From the NCBI RefSeq assembly GCF_021134715.1, contig NC_060018.1:6403501-6467500 (forward strand): a stretch of 64,000 nt of DNA. Direction: 5' to 3'. The notes beneath the pieces were generated by a model. It did not search any database. It had not been told where the DNA came from and saw only the letters and a program-made list of their open reading frames with translations. This stretch comes from Daphnia pulex. Lineage: Eukaryota; Arthropoda; Branchiopoda; Diplostraca; Daphniidae. A program made the position numbers and the translations under genes. Shown here one piece after another: positions 46,951 to 61,473 of the stretch. Numbering within the stretch: position 1 is the first letter of the stretch; every line of letters starts with the position of its first letter.

Positions 46951-49548
46951 CCTTTAACGAGCAAGTTGGATTAAAATAGTTTGGATAAAGTCGAGCTACT
47001 TTTTGCAAAGCCCAGTTTCATACAGAAGGAGAAAATAGAATCCATTTTGAGGAGGAAAATAAGCAACTAACATTTTCCTGTTTCATTTTTGACACTATAT
47101 CTATTGGACCTTTTTTCAGAATGTGTTTTTTTTTCAAGGGATCCTAATGCAATTGGACAAATCAGCTCATTTAAATTTAATTAAAGAAGAAAATATAAAA
47201 TTGTATTATTATTTTTTTCCAAATGAAAATTGAGTCATACATTCCGGTAACTAATAACAGACATGAATGATTCCAAATGTCGTTAAATAAGTAATCAAAT
47301 ACGTAATAAAACTGCCAACTTGAGAGTTGAAAAATTCAAATAAAACGAAATCTCAATATTCTACATTCAAATTAACTTTCAATATAAAACAGATGCTGTC
47401 TGCGCCATTATTTCCAAACTGTGTGACATCGAATAAGACAGAAACGTGAAATTGTCTGCAATATTAATGAAGGCCATATAGTAACCCTATGGCGATAAGA
47501 TTCTAGAATTTAATTTTCTGCAAAAAAATACGTGGTCTAAACTGACCGTTGTAAAAAAAAACGGACTTTTCTCATTTTAGGTTATTCCTGTATAATGTAT
47601 TCGTTGAACCGAAGGCGGGTTTAAAAACACACCCTAAATAGTGGGTAGTCAAAATGTGTGTGGATCGAGCGAAAAGCTGATGTAGGTTGCTGCTATTGGT
47701 TCTGGTATGTTATATGTCGCCGTTTTTAGGAGGCGAAAGGGTGGTAAAGAATATATTTTGCGGTGGATCCTGCAAGGCGCGCCACATAGTTCGAATACTA
47801 GCGAGTTTCTTACTAGCGCGCTAGTCTGAAAATAAACCCAAACCAAAAATAGCTCTTTAGGAAACACGCTGGATTTACCTTTTCGTATGTTTTCTATGCA
47901 CACAACCTCAGAAGGGATGCTTTCACATACGAAAGCAATAAGCGAGAGGGAAGTTTAATTTATTCTCCGGCTTTTGTTATTTCAAGTTTATTTGATGTTT
48001 ATCTCCGTACCAATTTATTGCGAATGAACGGAAATCCAGTCAGCACCGTAAAAGGACGAATACATGTCTTTGATTTACGAATTACACAGAACTAAATATT
48101 TTCTACAGTCGTGTTTTAAAAGTGGATTTAGGACAGCTTTATAGTGTACACGGATGATTTTCAGACATTTACTCAGTCAAAGTTATTTTGATACTGTGCA
48201 ACCAATGTAAATATAACAGGAAACAGGATGCTCTAGAATATGTTTTTCAATTTTTGTATCCATTCTTTATGTACTAAACACAATTTAAATCACTGTGAAT
48301 CACTGTTAACAGCATGATTCATATTAAACAACATTTATGGAATTTTCGTATTTTGATTTTATTTATTTATTTTATCGTCAGAGGTTTTTGGCCACGGGAA
48401 GTCGGCAATAGACGGAACGGGAAGTACCAGGCGTAGCTTCTTCTCCAAGCGGTGAGGTTCTCAAGCTATGAGTTCATCCATCTAAAAGTATCGCAGTTGA
48501 CTAGCCGAACTTTTCTATCTAGGATTTAAAATATAGCTATACTACATTTCATGAAACGAAAATTAGAAATCAAGTACCGATCATGAAAAAGGGAATTATG
48601 CAAACTGATCTCCTGAATACCTAATCTATCTATGTGGCTCATGCATTCACCAGCGTTCGTTTTCACACCTGAACCATCCGTGGGAAAGTTTACTATTACT
48701 GGCTAGTAGGCCGATTGTCGAATAGTACTTAAGCTTCGTAACGCAAGCCTCTCTTTGTATAAAGGGTTCATTCCTAGGGATGCAATTTCATTCAAACGAC
48801 ACAAACGTCAAACGGTATACAGGCCTACACGGTTTGTCCATGCAGAAAATCGGTTGTGCAAAGTTCCATAGTGACGAAGGAGAATCCATCGATTACTGCA
48901 GTAACTGCACATCCAAACTTATAGCCTTTTCAAAATGATTACTACAATACTACAATCTTGTTTGTACTTTAATTTGCCCATTTGTTTTATGAACATGAAT
49001 ACATAATAACTAATGCACTATTTCTAGCGATTAATTATTACTTGGCCACGTAAAATTAACGAACTGATACAGCTAAATTTCTAGCAAAAGGTTTTTTTAA
49101 TACAGGTAAATCAAGTGTAAAGAATTTCGCAATTATACTAAGCTATCACGTGAAGGACGATGGGCACGAAAATTTATTTAGCAATCATTGTAATTCTTTT
49201 TACGATAGTTTTAAAGATGTCTTTGCTAGTTGGGAACTTCTTATCGGATTTCAATTTGTCTTTTGTATTTCTCGTGAATAAAAAATTGATTCTTGCTGAA
49301 CTACATTCCAACCTGCTTTTAAAAGTTCAGGTTTCGCTTTTTCTGAAGCAGAAACATAACGGTGAGGTGTCAATCACCAATGGGAAACAGCAATATACAA
49401 CAAGGAAATTGAGAAAGAAAAAAAAAAACACTTAGTAGTGAGGTCCATAAGACCTGGGCTTAACTGATTGATGGTTGGGGAAATTTGAAGAACGGAATAT
49501 AGGAAAGTTGAGGCAAAAAGCAAAGCAAAGGTTGGTGTTTCAAACAAG
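46951..49548. other. Spacer between twitchin promoter and UBE2 gene
   Basis: No gene found. A GC-richer patch around 47760-47830 contains a perfect 14-bp palindrome. The last few hundred bases are the 3' UTR of the E2 gene (transcribed leftwards). Reading frames near 49160-49435 have no family resemblance. Confidence 0.5.
47812..47825. repeat. Perfect 14-bp palindrome ACTAGCGCGCTAGT
   Basis: Self-complementary over its full length. A second half copy ACTAGCG lies at 47797-47803, and a GGCGCGCC palindrome at about 47777. Possible binding-site cluster. Confidence 0.7.
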
Positions 49549-50303
49549 CTAATCCATCCAAGATTGTTCCACACAAGCCTTTACTCGTTTTTCGTATTCG
49601 CGTCGATTCTCCTTGTATAGCTGTGCTGCCATCGAGTTGGCTGGGCTATTTGGATTGGGATCACTAAGAAGTGACTAAAAAAATTGATAAAGAATTCAAT
49701 CAATCATCAAACAATAATAATCAATCAAAACATAAATACACATAGTATTTAGATGTATGAATCATATTTTACCTGGATAGAGGTGAGAATTGCAGAGACA
49801 TCATAGGTGGGACTCCATCGATTTTGAAGGATGTCGAGGCAGATTCCTCCATCAGCATAAACATTGGGATGAAACATTTTTGACACAAATCTCACTGTAG
49901 GGGGCTTATTAGGGTATTCTTCAGTGAACTCAATGGTCAACTTAAACGTTCCATCTTCAAATGGAGTGTCATGGGGGCTGAAAATATTAAAAAAAAAATA
50001 ATTAATATTCAATGTGCAAAAAAAGGAAATAAAACCAACATTATTTGTTAATAATTAAGTAAAGAAATTCATTTAGCATTCAACATACCCAAATATAACT
50101 GCATTCCATATCATAATATTGTTGTCCGTTGGAGCTCCACTTACCCCAGCAGGTGGATCTTCTTGCAATCTAGAGGATGTACATGAGATAAAAACAAAAT
50201 AAGCGTAAAGAATACACTTCTTTTTTTAACGGAGCTTAGTTTAAAATAAGTATATTAACCTCTTGAAGTCCCTCATTAATCGTCTTCTGGCTGGTGTAGA
50301 CAT
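49549..50303 (-). CDS. UBE2A: Ubiquitin-conjugating enzyme E2 A/B (Rad6/Ubc6)
   Basis: Four exons (50303-50260, 50169-50089, 49977-49773, 49674-49549), total 456 nt and 151 residues, the length of Drosophila Ubc6. Start [21 protein letters not shown], then the E2 core with [29 protein letters not shown] (catalytic Cys in GICLDIL) and [13 protein letters not shown], ending EQSWMD. Known role: works with Rad18 and Bre1 type E3 ligases in PCNA monoubiquitination and histone H2B ubiquitination; nuclear and cytosolic. The HPN motif near the active site is intact. It lies on the same strand as citrate synthase upstream, about 1 kb apart. UBE2A versus UBE2B cannot be separated in an invertebrate with one copy. 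Confidence 0.96.
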
Positions 50304-50912
50304 TAATTGTTGATTAACCCTATTCGACCGAAATAAACGCAGTTAACCTGATATAATAAGTTATCTGAGCACTTTATTGAAACTGTTGCGTTAAGAATTT
50401 ATCCTTCGAAGAGAAATTCAATCGACTATCGATCAACCTAAACCATAAAATCTGTTACGAAGTGAGCTGAGAACAGAAGAAATCCTTAACTGGGGCAGCC
50501 ATACAGCTAGTAGCCTAGTACTAGAAATCGGCAGCGCCCTAGTGGAATATTTAAGAACTTGATAGTGGTAACCGTCCATTTACAATTTTTCAATCACTTT
50601 CATCAATATGAACCAATGAAAAGAATGAACGTAGGTAGCTACAGAAAAAAAACGAGAAAAAAATATTTTCTTTTGTTTAGAAAATAACATAAAAAATAGA
50701 ATTAAATTTAGAATATTTCGTCATTGCGCAATAGCTTTATTAAAAGAAAGAAAAAAACTGAAAAGAAACAACTTTTTAGATACAGCATTTCCAAACCAGC
50801 CATATTTGTGCATAACGCCCAAAACCGGTGATGTCAATACAGGTAACAAATAATATCTTGAAGTTGCCGGGAAAACATGTTCTCATTAACTTAATGCAAG
50901 CTTTTTCTTTTT

Positions 50913-50937
50913 GGGAGGTGGGTGGGTGGGTGTTGGG
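50913..50937 (+). other. G-quadruplex motif
   Basis: Five GGG tracts with loops of mostly one T (GGGTGGGTGGG core), the arrangement that favours stable parallel quadruplexes. It sits between the citrate synthase poly(A) signal and the UBE2A start region. Confidence 0.75.
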
Positions 50938-51044
50938 CTTGTAGCAGTTGGAGAAGACGAAAAAGTAGCGCTGAAGTTGAAATAAAATTTTGAAACACAA
51001 AATCAATCAAAAATTCTTCGGTGTAGTTACATCCAGTGAAAACG

Positions 51045-51050
51045 TTTATT
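51045..51050 (-). terminator. Candidate polyadenylation signal of citrate synthase
   Basis: AATAAA on the minus strand, about 295 nt after the citrate synthase stop codon. Confidence 0.55.
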
Positions 51051-51342
51051 ATTGTGGGTATTACAACTATTACTTTAGGGTTTTACAGACGATCAACTTC
51101 TCATTACTACTATGACAGGTGACACCATCGAAACGTGTTTGTACCAATCCCTTGTTCCAGTTAAGTCGCCGTTATTAAGAAATTCTATTTAGGTTTGCAT
51201 TGAAAAAATTCCAGGAGATGGTGTCGCACACTCAGGAATAATCTAACACGGATTCGACTTACAGTCAACACGAAAACAAAGTAAAAGTTTGATTCTTTAA
51301 CATGTAGTAAGGTTGTATATTACTATCAGTTCGTCAAAATTA

Positions 51343-53299
51343 TTACGCTCCTTTTGCCGCATTGGCTTGGGATTGGAGGGATTTAACTAATTTCATAAGT
51401 CCATCAGTTGACATGGATTTGGGTCGCTCGAGTGGGAGACCCAACGCACGATCCCAAACCAAAGATGCCAGCACACCGAGTGCTCGAGATACACCGAATA
51501 GTACGGTGTAATAGCTCATTTCAGACATGCCGTAATGCTGCAGCAAAACACCAGAATGGGCGTCAACGTTTGGCCAAGGATTCTTGACCTTTCCTGTTTG
51601 CAGAAGGATATCTGGGACAATTTCGTATAGCTGGGCAACAAGCTTGAACATCTTGTCGTCGGGCAAATGCTTGAGAGCAAATTCACGCTGACAAGTGTAA
51701 CGCGGGTCAGTTTTGCGCAACACAGCATGGCCATACCCAGGTACTACTTGTCCAGAAGCAAGCTGCTGTTTAATGAGCTGGACCAAACCCTCTTTAGTCC
51801 ACCCATCTCCCAAAGCAGCTGTAATTTTGTTTAAGAACACCAAAACTTCTTGATTGGCCAGTCCGTGAAGAGGTCCTGGTAAACAACAACAACATTTTAA
51901 TTTGGACCTCACTACATATAAACCGTGCTAAATTAGAATACCTGCTAATCCATTCATACCGCCAGCAAATGACAAGTATGGATCTGATAAAGCAGATCCT
52001 ATCAGATGGACTGTATGTGCCGAAACGTTTCCTCCTTCGTGATCACTACAAAAACATTTAAAAAATAGTAACGCCAATTAAACTTGACTTAATTATAATG
52101 CCAAGACGGCATTACCTGTGAATAGTTAGATAAAGTCGCAACAGTTCGGTAAACTGAGGGTCGGTGTATCCTAACATGGATGCGAAATTAGCTGACCAAT
52201 CTTTTTTGGTATCGATCGCTCCAATCGAAGATCCATCGCGATATAAATTACGATAGATTGTGGCAGCGACAGTAGGAAGTTTGGCAATCAAATCCATAGA
52301 ATCTTCGTAGACGTACTATAACGGTCACATCAATCGATTGATATCGTGTGTTTAAAAACATGTAATATTAATGGTCACCTACCTCCCAATATTTAGATTT
52401 GTGAAGTCCCTCAGAGTAAGCTTTGGCAAATTTGGATTCACTGTTCAGGGCAGTGATTGCTGCACTGAACTGTGACATTGGATGAAGGTTGGCTGGGAAA
52501 TTATTGAGCATGGTCACAACATGAGATGGAAGATCAGCACGGCTTGCCCATTCTTTAGACAAGCTTTTCACCTAAGAAAAATAGTTAGGTAAAACATACA
52601 AGTGATATATCCATCAGATATTACTTGGGCTTCATTTGGAACATCTCCAGTAATCAAAAGCCAGAATAAACCTTCAGGTAGAGGTTCTTCCCCGCCTTTA
52701 GCTTTAGGTAGCATACGTTGGCATTCTGGAATAGATAATCCCCTGAAGCGGATTCCCTCTTCAGGATCTAGGACAGATGTTTCTGTGACCAAACCTTTCA
52801 TGCTGCGCATACCTCCATATGCCTAGTTTTTTTTGTGGGTTATTTATGATTCATCATGTGATTTGTTCATATGTGTAACCCACCATATCCACTGTAATTT
52901 CACCAATTTTTACATTGCCATGTTCTTTACGGAACTTCTTGACACGTTCCTGTTCATAAGGGATTTTATTGTTAAGAACATCCTTCAGATCAGTATGATC
53001 AGAGAATGCTCTTACAATGGTAGAAATAGAGCCCTGCAGGATAATTATAAAATGTGTTACATAATGAGAATACCAATATTTATACAACTATATATATTAG
53101 AGGCACCATTTGAAACAAAAGTGCTAATTAAAAAAAGACATGGAAAGAATTTTTGCAATATTTAAAGAAATGGATCCTAGAAAGGCGGAAATTTGTTTCG
53201 AACAGAAGTAAGACGTCGAGGATTTTTTCACTTATACCAATTATATTTTACCTGAGGAGGGGAGCTTAACCGCAAAGATAATGTGCGAAACAGAGCCAT
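51343..53299 (-). CDS. CS: Citrate synthase, mitochondrial
   Basis: Seven exons (53299-53252, 53033-52884, 52822-52625, 52571-52383, 52315-52116, 52045-51942, 51875-51343), 1,422 nt and 473 residues, close to the animal enzyme. The N-terminus [16 protein letters not shown] is basic, Ser/Leu-rich and lacks acids: a mitochondrial presequence. Catalytic residues are in place: His in [12 protein letters not shown], His in [15 protein letters not shown], Asp in [10 protein letters not shown]. Reaction: acetyl-CoA + oxaloacetate to citrate + CoA, entry step of the TCA cycle in the matrix. The join at 52884/52822 gives VDMAYGGMR, matching the family. It is divergent from the plus-strand gene at 54069 with about 770 nt between the ATGs. 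Confidence 0.97.
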
Positions 53300-54068
53300 G
53301 TCAACAAGAGATGCAGTTTAACTAGCAATGACGAAAGTTAATAAAGCTGGGTAAAGTGACCGAAACCGTGATCCGCAAATATGGAGCTTTTACGAGGTCA
53401 CCAGATCTTCGTGAATCGTGTGTCTGTAACTTAGATAATCTAGTGTAAATGCCTCCAGTTGCTTTTTAATGCTCTGAGATTTATAGAGCGCCATCTCTTG
53501 TACATTGCAAATATTTGGCAAAATTCGGCTACCGTTTTGTTGCTTACTCCTTTTTATAGATATTTCCTATTTCTCTTGAATGTGTAAGGTTTATGGAATC
53601 CAAATTTATTATATTCTCTTGATTTATATTTCGGAAGGTTTTATTATTTAACCTGAGCACAGTAGAGGCGCTAACAGATCCCTAGAAATGAAAGCAAAGA
53701 TCGCCATCGGGCCTTTTGAAGTAGAAACAGACGATGTTCTTGTAATTGTCCGTTGCCAAATGGTCGAAAAATCCGTTTTAAATTTGTGATCCAGAGATAA
53801 AAAGAGTGGTAAGCCAGAAAAAATCCTTTTATGATATTTTTCGTTGCGATTTTTTCCACCTTTCTTTGAAGTTCTCATTCATTTATATTTCACAAGTAAT
53901 ATGATATAAATTAACCGTCTGACAACGTAGTGTTCGTTGTAATTTTTCATTAACAATTTTAAATATCTGCAGAGCAGTTATATAGTTATGAAACTCTGCT
54001 AGTGGTTGTTGTTTATTGGATTTCTATTTTGGAAACTACATATTCATCTATAAGATCACTATTGTGAG
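53300..54068. other. Divergent promoter region between citrate synthase and the 54069 gene
   Basis: No coding segment found; possibly a bidirectional promoter. Minus-strand reading frames around 53650-53880 have no splice context or family resemblance. Confidence 0.5.
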
Positions 54069-54931
54069 ATGGAGCGGTCTCGTCCATCGAAGGATTCTTC
54101 TCAACAGCTAAGAAACTCTGGGACCGTAAAAGTGTTGAAAAAAGGTGCAAACGGAACAGTTCCACTAGACAAAGTCGGTAAAAACAAATTATTTTCATCT
54201 GACACCAAAAAAAGGTTCTCGTCTGTCAAGAAACGTTCTCACGTTGAAATTCTCAACACTTCAAACGCCAAAAGTAAAATAAACTCTCCTATTGTGGTAA
54301 TTGAAAATGAAACATCTCATGTGGACATACTTCAAAGAATCCAAGCTGTTGGGATACCTAAAACATACAATTCAACATTATGCAGCTATTCAACCACTGC
54401 AACACACCAGCAAAAATTAAACCAACCGATATTTCAAAGTTCTGTTGTCCTTATGAAAAACCTTGAAACACTGAAGAATTTGGAGATTGAAACTCGGAAT
54501 TTACTCAGCCACAAAGTTGAAAAGGATAAAAAAATGCAGAAATTATTAAACTCAAAGGTATTCTTTTTTATGATTTATTTTCTAAAGAAAACCTATAATC
54601 TTTGGATGTTGTATAGGTTTCAACAGTTTTGAATCCATCCAGGCAAATTTTTTCTCGCCTTCAGCCTATTTCATTTAATGTGGAACAGCTTGTGGATCAA
54701 GATGAAACAAGGCTTCACAATCTAGCAGAAAAGAATGCTCCACAAATGCGATATAGGGATCCTGAAATTGCTTTGAAAGATTTTATTGATTGTATGGTTA
54801 TTTCTAAAACTCCTATCCTACCTGAATCTTCCTTTCATGATCAGTGTTGTCAGTTTCAAATCAATCCATTTATCCAACATCAGATTCCAGGCAATAATAA
54901 TTTAATTCCATATTCATTTTGGTTTCTGTAA
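54069..54931 (+). CDS. Uncharacterised basic protein, two exons
   Basis: Exon 1 is 54069-54557 (AAG|GTATTC donor), exon 2 54617-54931 (GTATAG acceptor), phase 0, giving 267 residues. I do not recognise the family. The first 100 residues are basic and Ser/Thr-rich (MERSRPSKDSSQQLRNSG, KKRFSSVKKRSH), probably disordered and possibly nuclear. About residues 135-165 look helical with regular Leu/Lys/Glu (LETLKNLEIETRNLL, KDKKMQKLL), a possible coiled coil that ends at the splice site. The C-terminal part includes FSRLQPISFNVEQLVDQDE and RYRDPEIALKDFIDCM. No signal peptide or membrane segment. An AATAAA lies 80 nt after the stop. Codon use and a 59-nt intron support a real gene; it is head-to-head with citrate synthase and tail-to-tail with PP2A-A. 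Confidence 0.7.
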
Positions 54932-55404
54932 GAGTTGTATAAAATTTTTCTCCTATAAACTTTGTATCTTAAGAAGTTACACAAATTTTCTTACGGTTGT
55001 ATTTCTAATTCTAATAAACTACGATTAAAATTAATTCAATTCTACTCATACGTATCGAATATGAACAAAAAACGTTGCTTTGTATTTTCAATTTAAATGA
55101 TGGAGGGGAAGGGGTTACATTTGAACAGCTACATTAAACATCCGGTTGGGATAAGGACTTCGAAAAAAATGCGAAACAAGTATGTCGCTGAAGGTGAGTA
55201 GCGAGTGTGTGTCTGTCCTAATCGATATCCCATGAAACGAAGGGTTCAGTGATAAAGTCAATGATGATAGTGGTACTACATAAAGAATAGGGACTTGCCA
55301 ATAGTAGAAATTCGGGGGATGAAATAGAAGTATTAAGAGAGGAGAAATTAGAGGGACAGCAGGTCACATCTATAGATCTTTACCGATGGATGTTTTGTTG
55401 ATTT
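54932..55404. other. Convergent 3' UTRs of the 54069 gene and PP2A-A
   Basis: No coding segment found. Holds the plus-strand poly(A) signal at 55013; no canonical minus-strand AATAAA was seen for PP2A-A. Confidence 0.55.
55013..55018 (+). terminator. Polyadenylation signal of the 54069 gene
   Basis: AATAAA about 80 nt downstream of the stop at 54931. Confidence 0.6.
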
Positions 55405-58063
<2,659 letters not shown>

Positions 58064-59223
58064 CGTGTAAAAGTCCAAAAAAACCTAACTGGACCAATGT
58101 CGTCCTAACTCCTACACTTACTGATTTACCCAGCCCTTCTTCCCCAATGCTACGTTGCCAGATCGAAGGGAAAGGTGAATTTTTTTTCAGACTCGCTTGC
58201 TTTTCAATTTTCAAATACGTTTAACGTTTTACATTTTACATTGATTGCATCTATTTTCTCTTTGAAAAATTAAGCCATAATTCTACGTGTTTCGGCGTCA
58301 GAACCCTTCTGTGGAACTTCAAAAGTGTTGTGTACTTGTGTTTTTCACTCTTTTCCCGGCGAACAGAACATACGTAATTTATATAATTTTCTAGAAATTA
58401 AGGAATTTTGCTCTCCTCTGCTACTGAGGGAAACATTTACACTAAAATCGAATTAATTATTTCTGTGTGGTACGGCTACGAGTGTGACATCTTAGAGGTG
58501 TTGCCGGCCCATTAGAATTTAATTTTCAGCTTTATATTTGTGGCACAGACTTTCACCGGAGTCATGTACCCTTAGGTTACTTCACTTAACGTAAAGTCTG
58601 CAATAGGCCCACGATGAGTTGACCATTGTCAAATACTACGGTTACAGTCCAGTCCAGAGCCAGCCATATCGGCGTATTCCCTCTGATGCACTCTTTGACC
58701 GCTTTGGTTAAACGACTTCGTTGGTGCTAAAATGGGTTTATTTATTTAGTAATCAAAATTATAAAAATACGAGATAATATAGAATGTTTGCATTAATAAG
58801 TAGAATTTTGTTTAATTATGTAATTTTGTTACTACATAAAAAAAGTCAGCGAACTAGCGAATTTTTTGTAGCTCACATAGCGCTTACAAATGGGGGAAAC
58901 CCAAGCCTATTTTTGATTCTTTTCATGCGAAAAAAAATAAACACTCCACCGGACCGGATGAAGATCTAGTCCAGAGTGATCTCCAGAGACTTTTCAATCG
59001 TTTTACCTCAGATCTTTGACTTTATAATTTTTTTTTTTGTATTCGATTTTGAGATATTAACTTTTTCTCATTTGGCAAGGTTTTTGGTGTTCGGGCATTT
59101 TTCATTCTGGCATCGCTGTATAGTTCGATGAGAAAGCAGACAAAATAAATTTTCATCAACGACGAAACAAAAAATTCAAACCGATTCAAACTACTTTCTA
59201 CACAAGCAATTAATAACTTATAA
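58064..59223. other. Divergent promoter region between PP2A-A and the BTB zinc-finger gene
   Basis: No gene found. AT-rich; the PP2A-A side is somewhat GC-richer near its ATG. Reading frames in 58780-58970 have no supporting features. Confidence 0.5.
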
Positions 59224-60486
59224 ATGGAATTTTTACTAGAACGTGACAGCCGCAACTCAGCCTTGACTGATTATCTAAAGAGTATCTACGATAATGGAAC
59301 GGCTGCTGACATACTTCTGTTGTCTGATAGCTGTCAATTCAAAGCCCACCGCAGTGTTTTGGCTGCTGCTAGCCAATTTTTTTATTTTATGTTGAAAGAC
59401 GAAGTTGTGGATGACTGTGTAATTTTATTCACAGAATACAGGTATTTTATATAGTTTGAAAAAAATATATAGCTGAGAGCATAAGTTGAACTAATTCTTT
59501 TATTTCAAAATTTAGTAGTCGGCATGTTCAGAAGATGCTGGAGTTTATTTATACTGGGACAACAACTGTCAGTGAAAAAGAAGAAGACTCATTCTCAAAT
59601 TTGTTGATGGATTTAGAAATTGGAGGAGTAAAACCAAATATTTGTGCATCATCAGCTTTCGGTGTTGTAGAAAGAATAGAAGATGTTATGTTGGTGGAAG
59701 CTGATAAATCACCAGATGCTGCTGAAGGATCAAGAAATTTAAAATGTGAAATTTGTGGTCAAGTTCTTAAAACAAGAACCGGACTGAGAATGTAATGAAA
59801 TATTTTGTAGTCTTTTAGAGATAAATTATTGACTTCAAGTTCTTTAATTGATTTTTTAGGCATTTGCTAGTTCACCAAGGATCTAAAGGAAAGGTTTTTA
59901 CCTGTGATGTATGTGGAAAAGGTAGGTAGTTAAATTCAAATTGTTTTGCCTTATTTCAATTAAAAATAGAAAATTACATTCAGGTTTCAGTCAAGCAAGC
60001 CAATTAAAAACCCACATGAGAATTCATACAGGGGAGAAGCCCTACAAATGTGATGTGTGTGAGAAATCATTTTCCCATGCATCAACACTTTCTGAGCATA
60101 AAAATTTGCACGATGAAGTCAAACCATTTCAGGTAAAACATTTTCTCTTTATCTTAACAGCCATTGATAGTTTGGAATATTTAAAATATTGTTTAATACC
60201 GTTTAATGCATTAATATTGCAGTGTAATGTATGCAAACAAGCATTTGCTCAACGTAAAGCCCTCCGATCCCATAACTGCCATGAAGATAATCAGAACATC
60301 AACAGCAAAATGTTTCCATGTCCTTACTGTAGCAGATCTTTCAGTACTCGTAGAGGTTTGGCTATTCATAAAATGCATCAACATGTTGAAACTGCTAGTG
60401 AACCAATATTGCAATGTGATCTTTGCTCTACAACTTTTACTAGTGAAAACGCGTTTGAAACGCATTTGCGACATCAACATAGTTAG
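59224..60486 (+). CDS. BTB/POZ domain C2H2 zinc-finger protein
   Basis: Five exons: 59224-59441, 59516-59791, 59860-59921, 59984-60132, 60223-60486; 969 nt and 322 residues. Residues about 25-105 form a BTB domain (AADILLLSD, FKAHRSVLAAASQFF, MLEFIYTGTTTV). Six C2H2 fingers follow: CEICGQVL...HLVH, CDVCGKGF...HMRIH, CDVCEKSF...HKNLH, CNVCKQAF...HNCH (His spacing of two instead of three), CPYCSRSF...HKMHQH, CDLCSTTF...HLRHQH. One TGEKPY-type linker joins fingers 2 and 3, as in DNA-binding arrays. Likely a nuclear sequence-specific transcription regulator that dimerises through BTB. I cannot assign an orthologue. Two fingers are interrupted by introns at the same His-region/Gly positions (phases 2 and 1). 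An AATAAA starts 4 nt after the stop. Confidence 0.92.
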
Positions 60487-61404
60487 CCCAATAAAACCTC
60501 TAATTGTTTTATTGTCTATCATTATTTTATTTTTTTTAGATTTATTATTTAATGCTGTTATTTCTATTATCAGACCTATCCTATATACAATAAGTAGTAA
60601 TTTCTAATAGCAATTAAACTGTCTGGCGTGAACGTGATAAATACGTAACTGAAATGTAATTCCCAATATAATGCTGGAAACGGGCATCGCTAAATGATTA
60701 AAATCTGTATTTTTCATTCTAATCATTTACATAATAGATGTAGATGTCAAAATGTAGATATCCGCTAAACAGTGATGGTTGTCATTGGACGATTTTAACT
60801 AGCTTTCTCCATGTTTGTCGAAAGAACTGTCGGATTGCACAATTTTACAATCTATTGGCGTGTTACCTACAATCATAAATGTGCTTGCCTCTAGTCTTCT
60901 ACCCACATACACAATATGAGCAGAGGCGTTATGACCCCGTGGATTTAGTGTTTATGTTCACCCGCTTTTTTACTCTTCAGACCCACATAAAGTTCCCAAT
61001 ACTATTTATTACAATATGAGTTTATTAATATTTAATAATTCTGTTATAGGACTATTGTGTTTATTGTTCTTTTTCGATATGGCGAAAAAATCTTTAAAAT
61101 GAAACCACATTTTAAAATCATAAAAAAAATCAATTATTTAATTGAGGTTCCTAAGGCTATTCGAGGCTATAACGACAACACTTAACGCATGCTTATCAGA
61201 TGCACGTCATACTGCATCTGCATAAAGATCCTCCACATAATGATAATTATAACGAATAAAATCATTTAAAATTGTGTTAAAAAAACATGCCGTCAATTTA
61301 ACATTATTTAGGGAATAAATCAAATCATCTTACGGAGATGGTCAAATTTATCTGCCAGGAAGAAGTCTGAAATAAGAAAAATTTCCTCTGGTTACTTGAT
61401 AAAG

Positions 61405-61448
61405 ATTGGGCGGAGACTAGGTAAACGTGGGCGGAGTTTCAGACCAAT
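61405..61448 (+). promoter_or_regulatory. GC-box and CCAAT-box cluster
   Basis: ATTGGGCGGAG (61405-61415), GTGGGCGGAG (61427-61436) and CCAAT (61444-61448) within 44 bp, in otherwise AT-rich sequence, just upstream of an ATG in good context at 61474. Confidence 0.45.
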
Positions 61449-61473
61449 CCTTGTTGTACCGTAGATCCCAACC

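Larger units (their letters stand above)
50304..51342. other. UBE2A promoter region and citrate synthase 3' UTR
   Basis: No gene found. Contains a minus-strand AATAAA at 51045-51050 and a strong G-quadruplex motif at 50913-50937 on the plus strand. Confidence 0.6.

Noticed and set aside
47780..47800. tRNA B-box-like AGTTCGAATA
   Set aside because: No A box, no anticodon arm and no acceptor stem can be formed around it.
49160..49435. 91-codon plus-strand frame beginning MGTKIYLAIIVILF
   Set aside because: Hydrophobic start followed by low-complexity Lys-rich end in the UBE2A 3' UTR; no promoter, splice or poly(A) support.
53648..53878. Minus-strand frames between citrate synthase and the 54069 gene
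   Set aside because: No splice or promoter context, composition like intergenic DNA.
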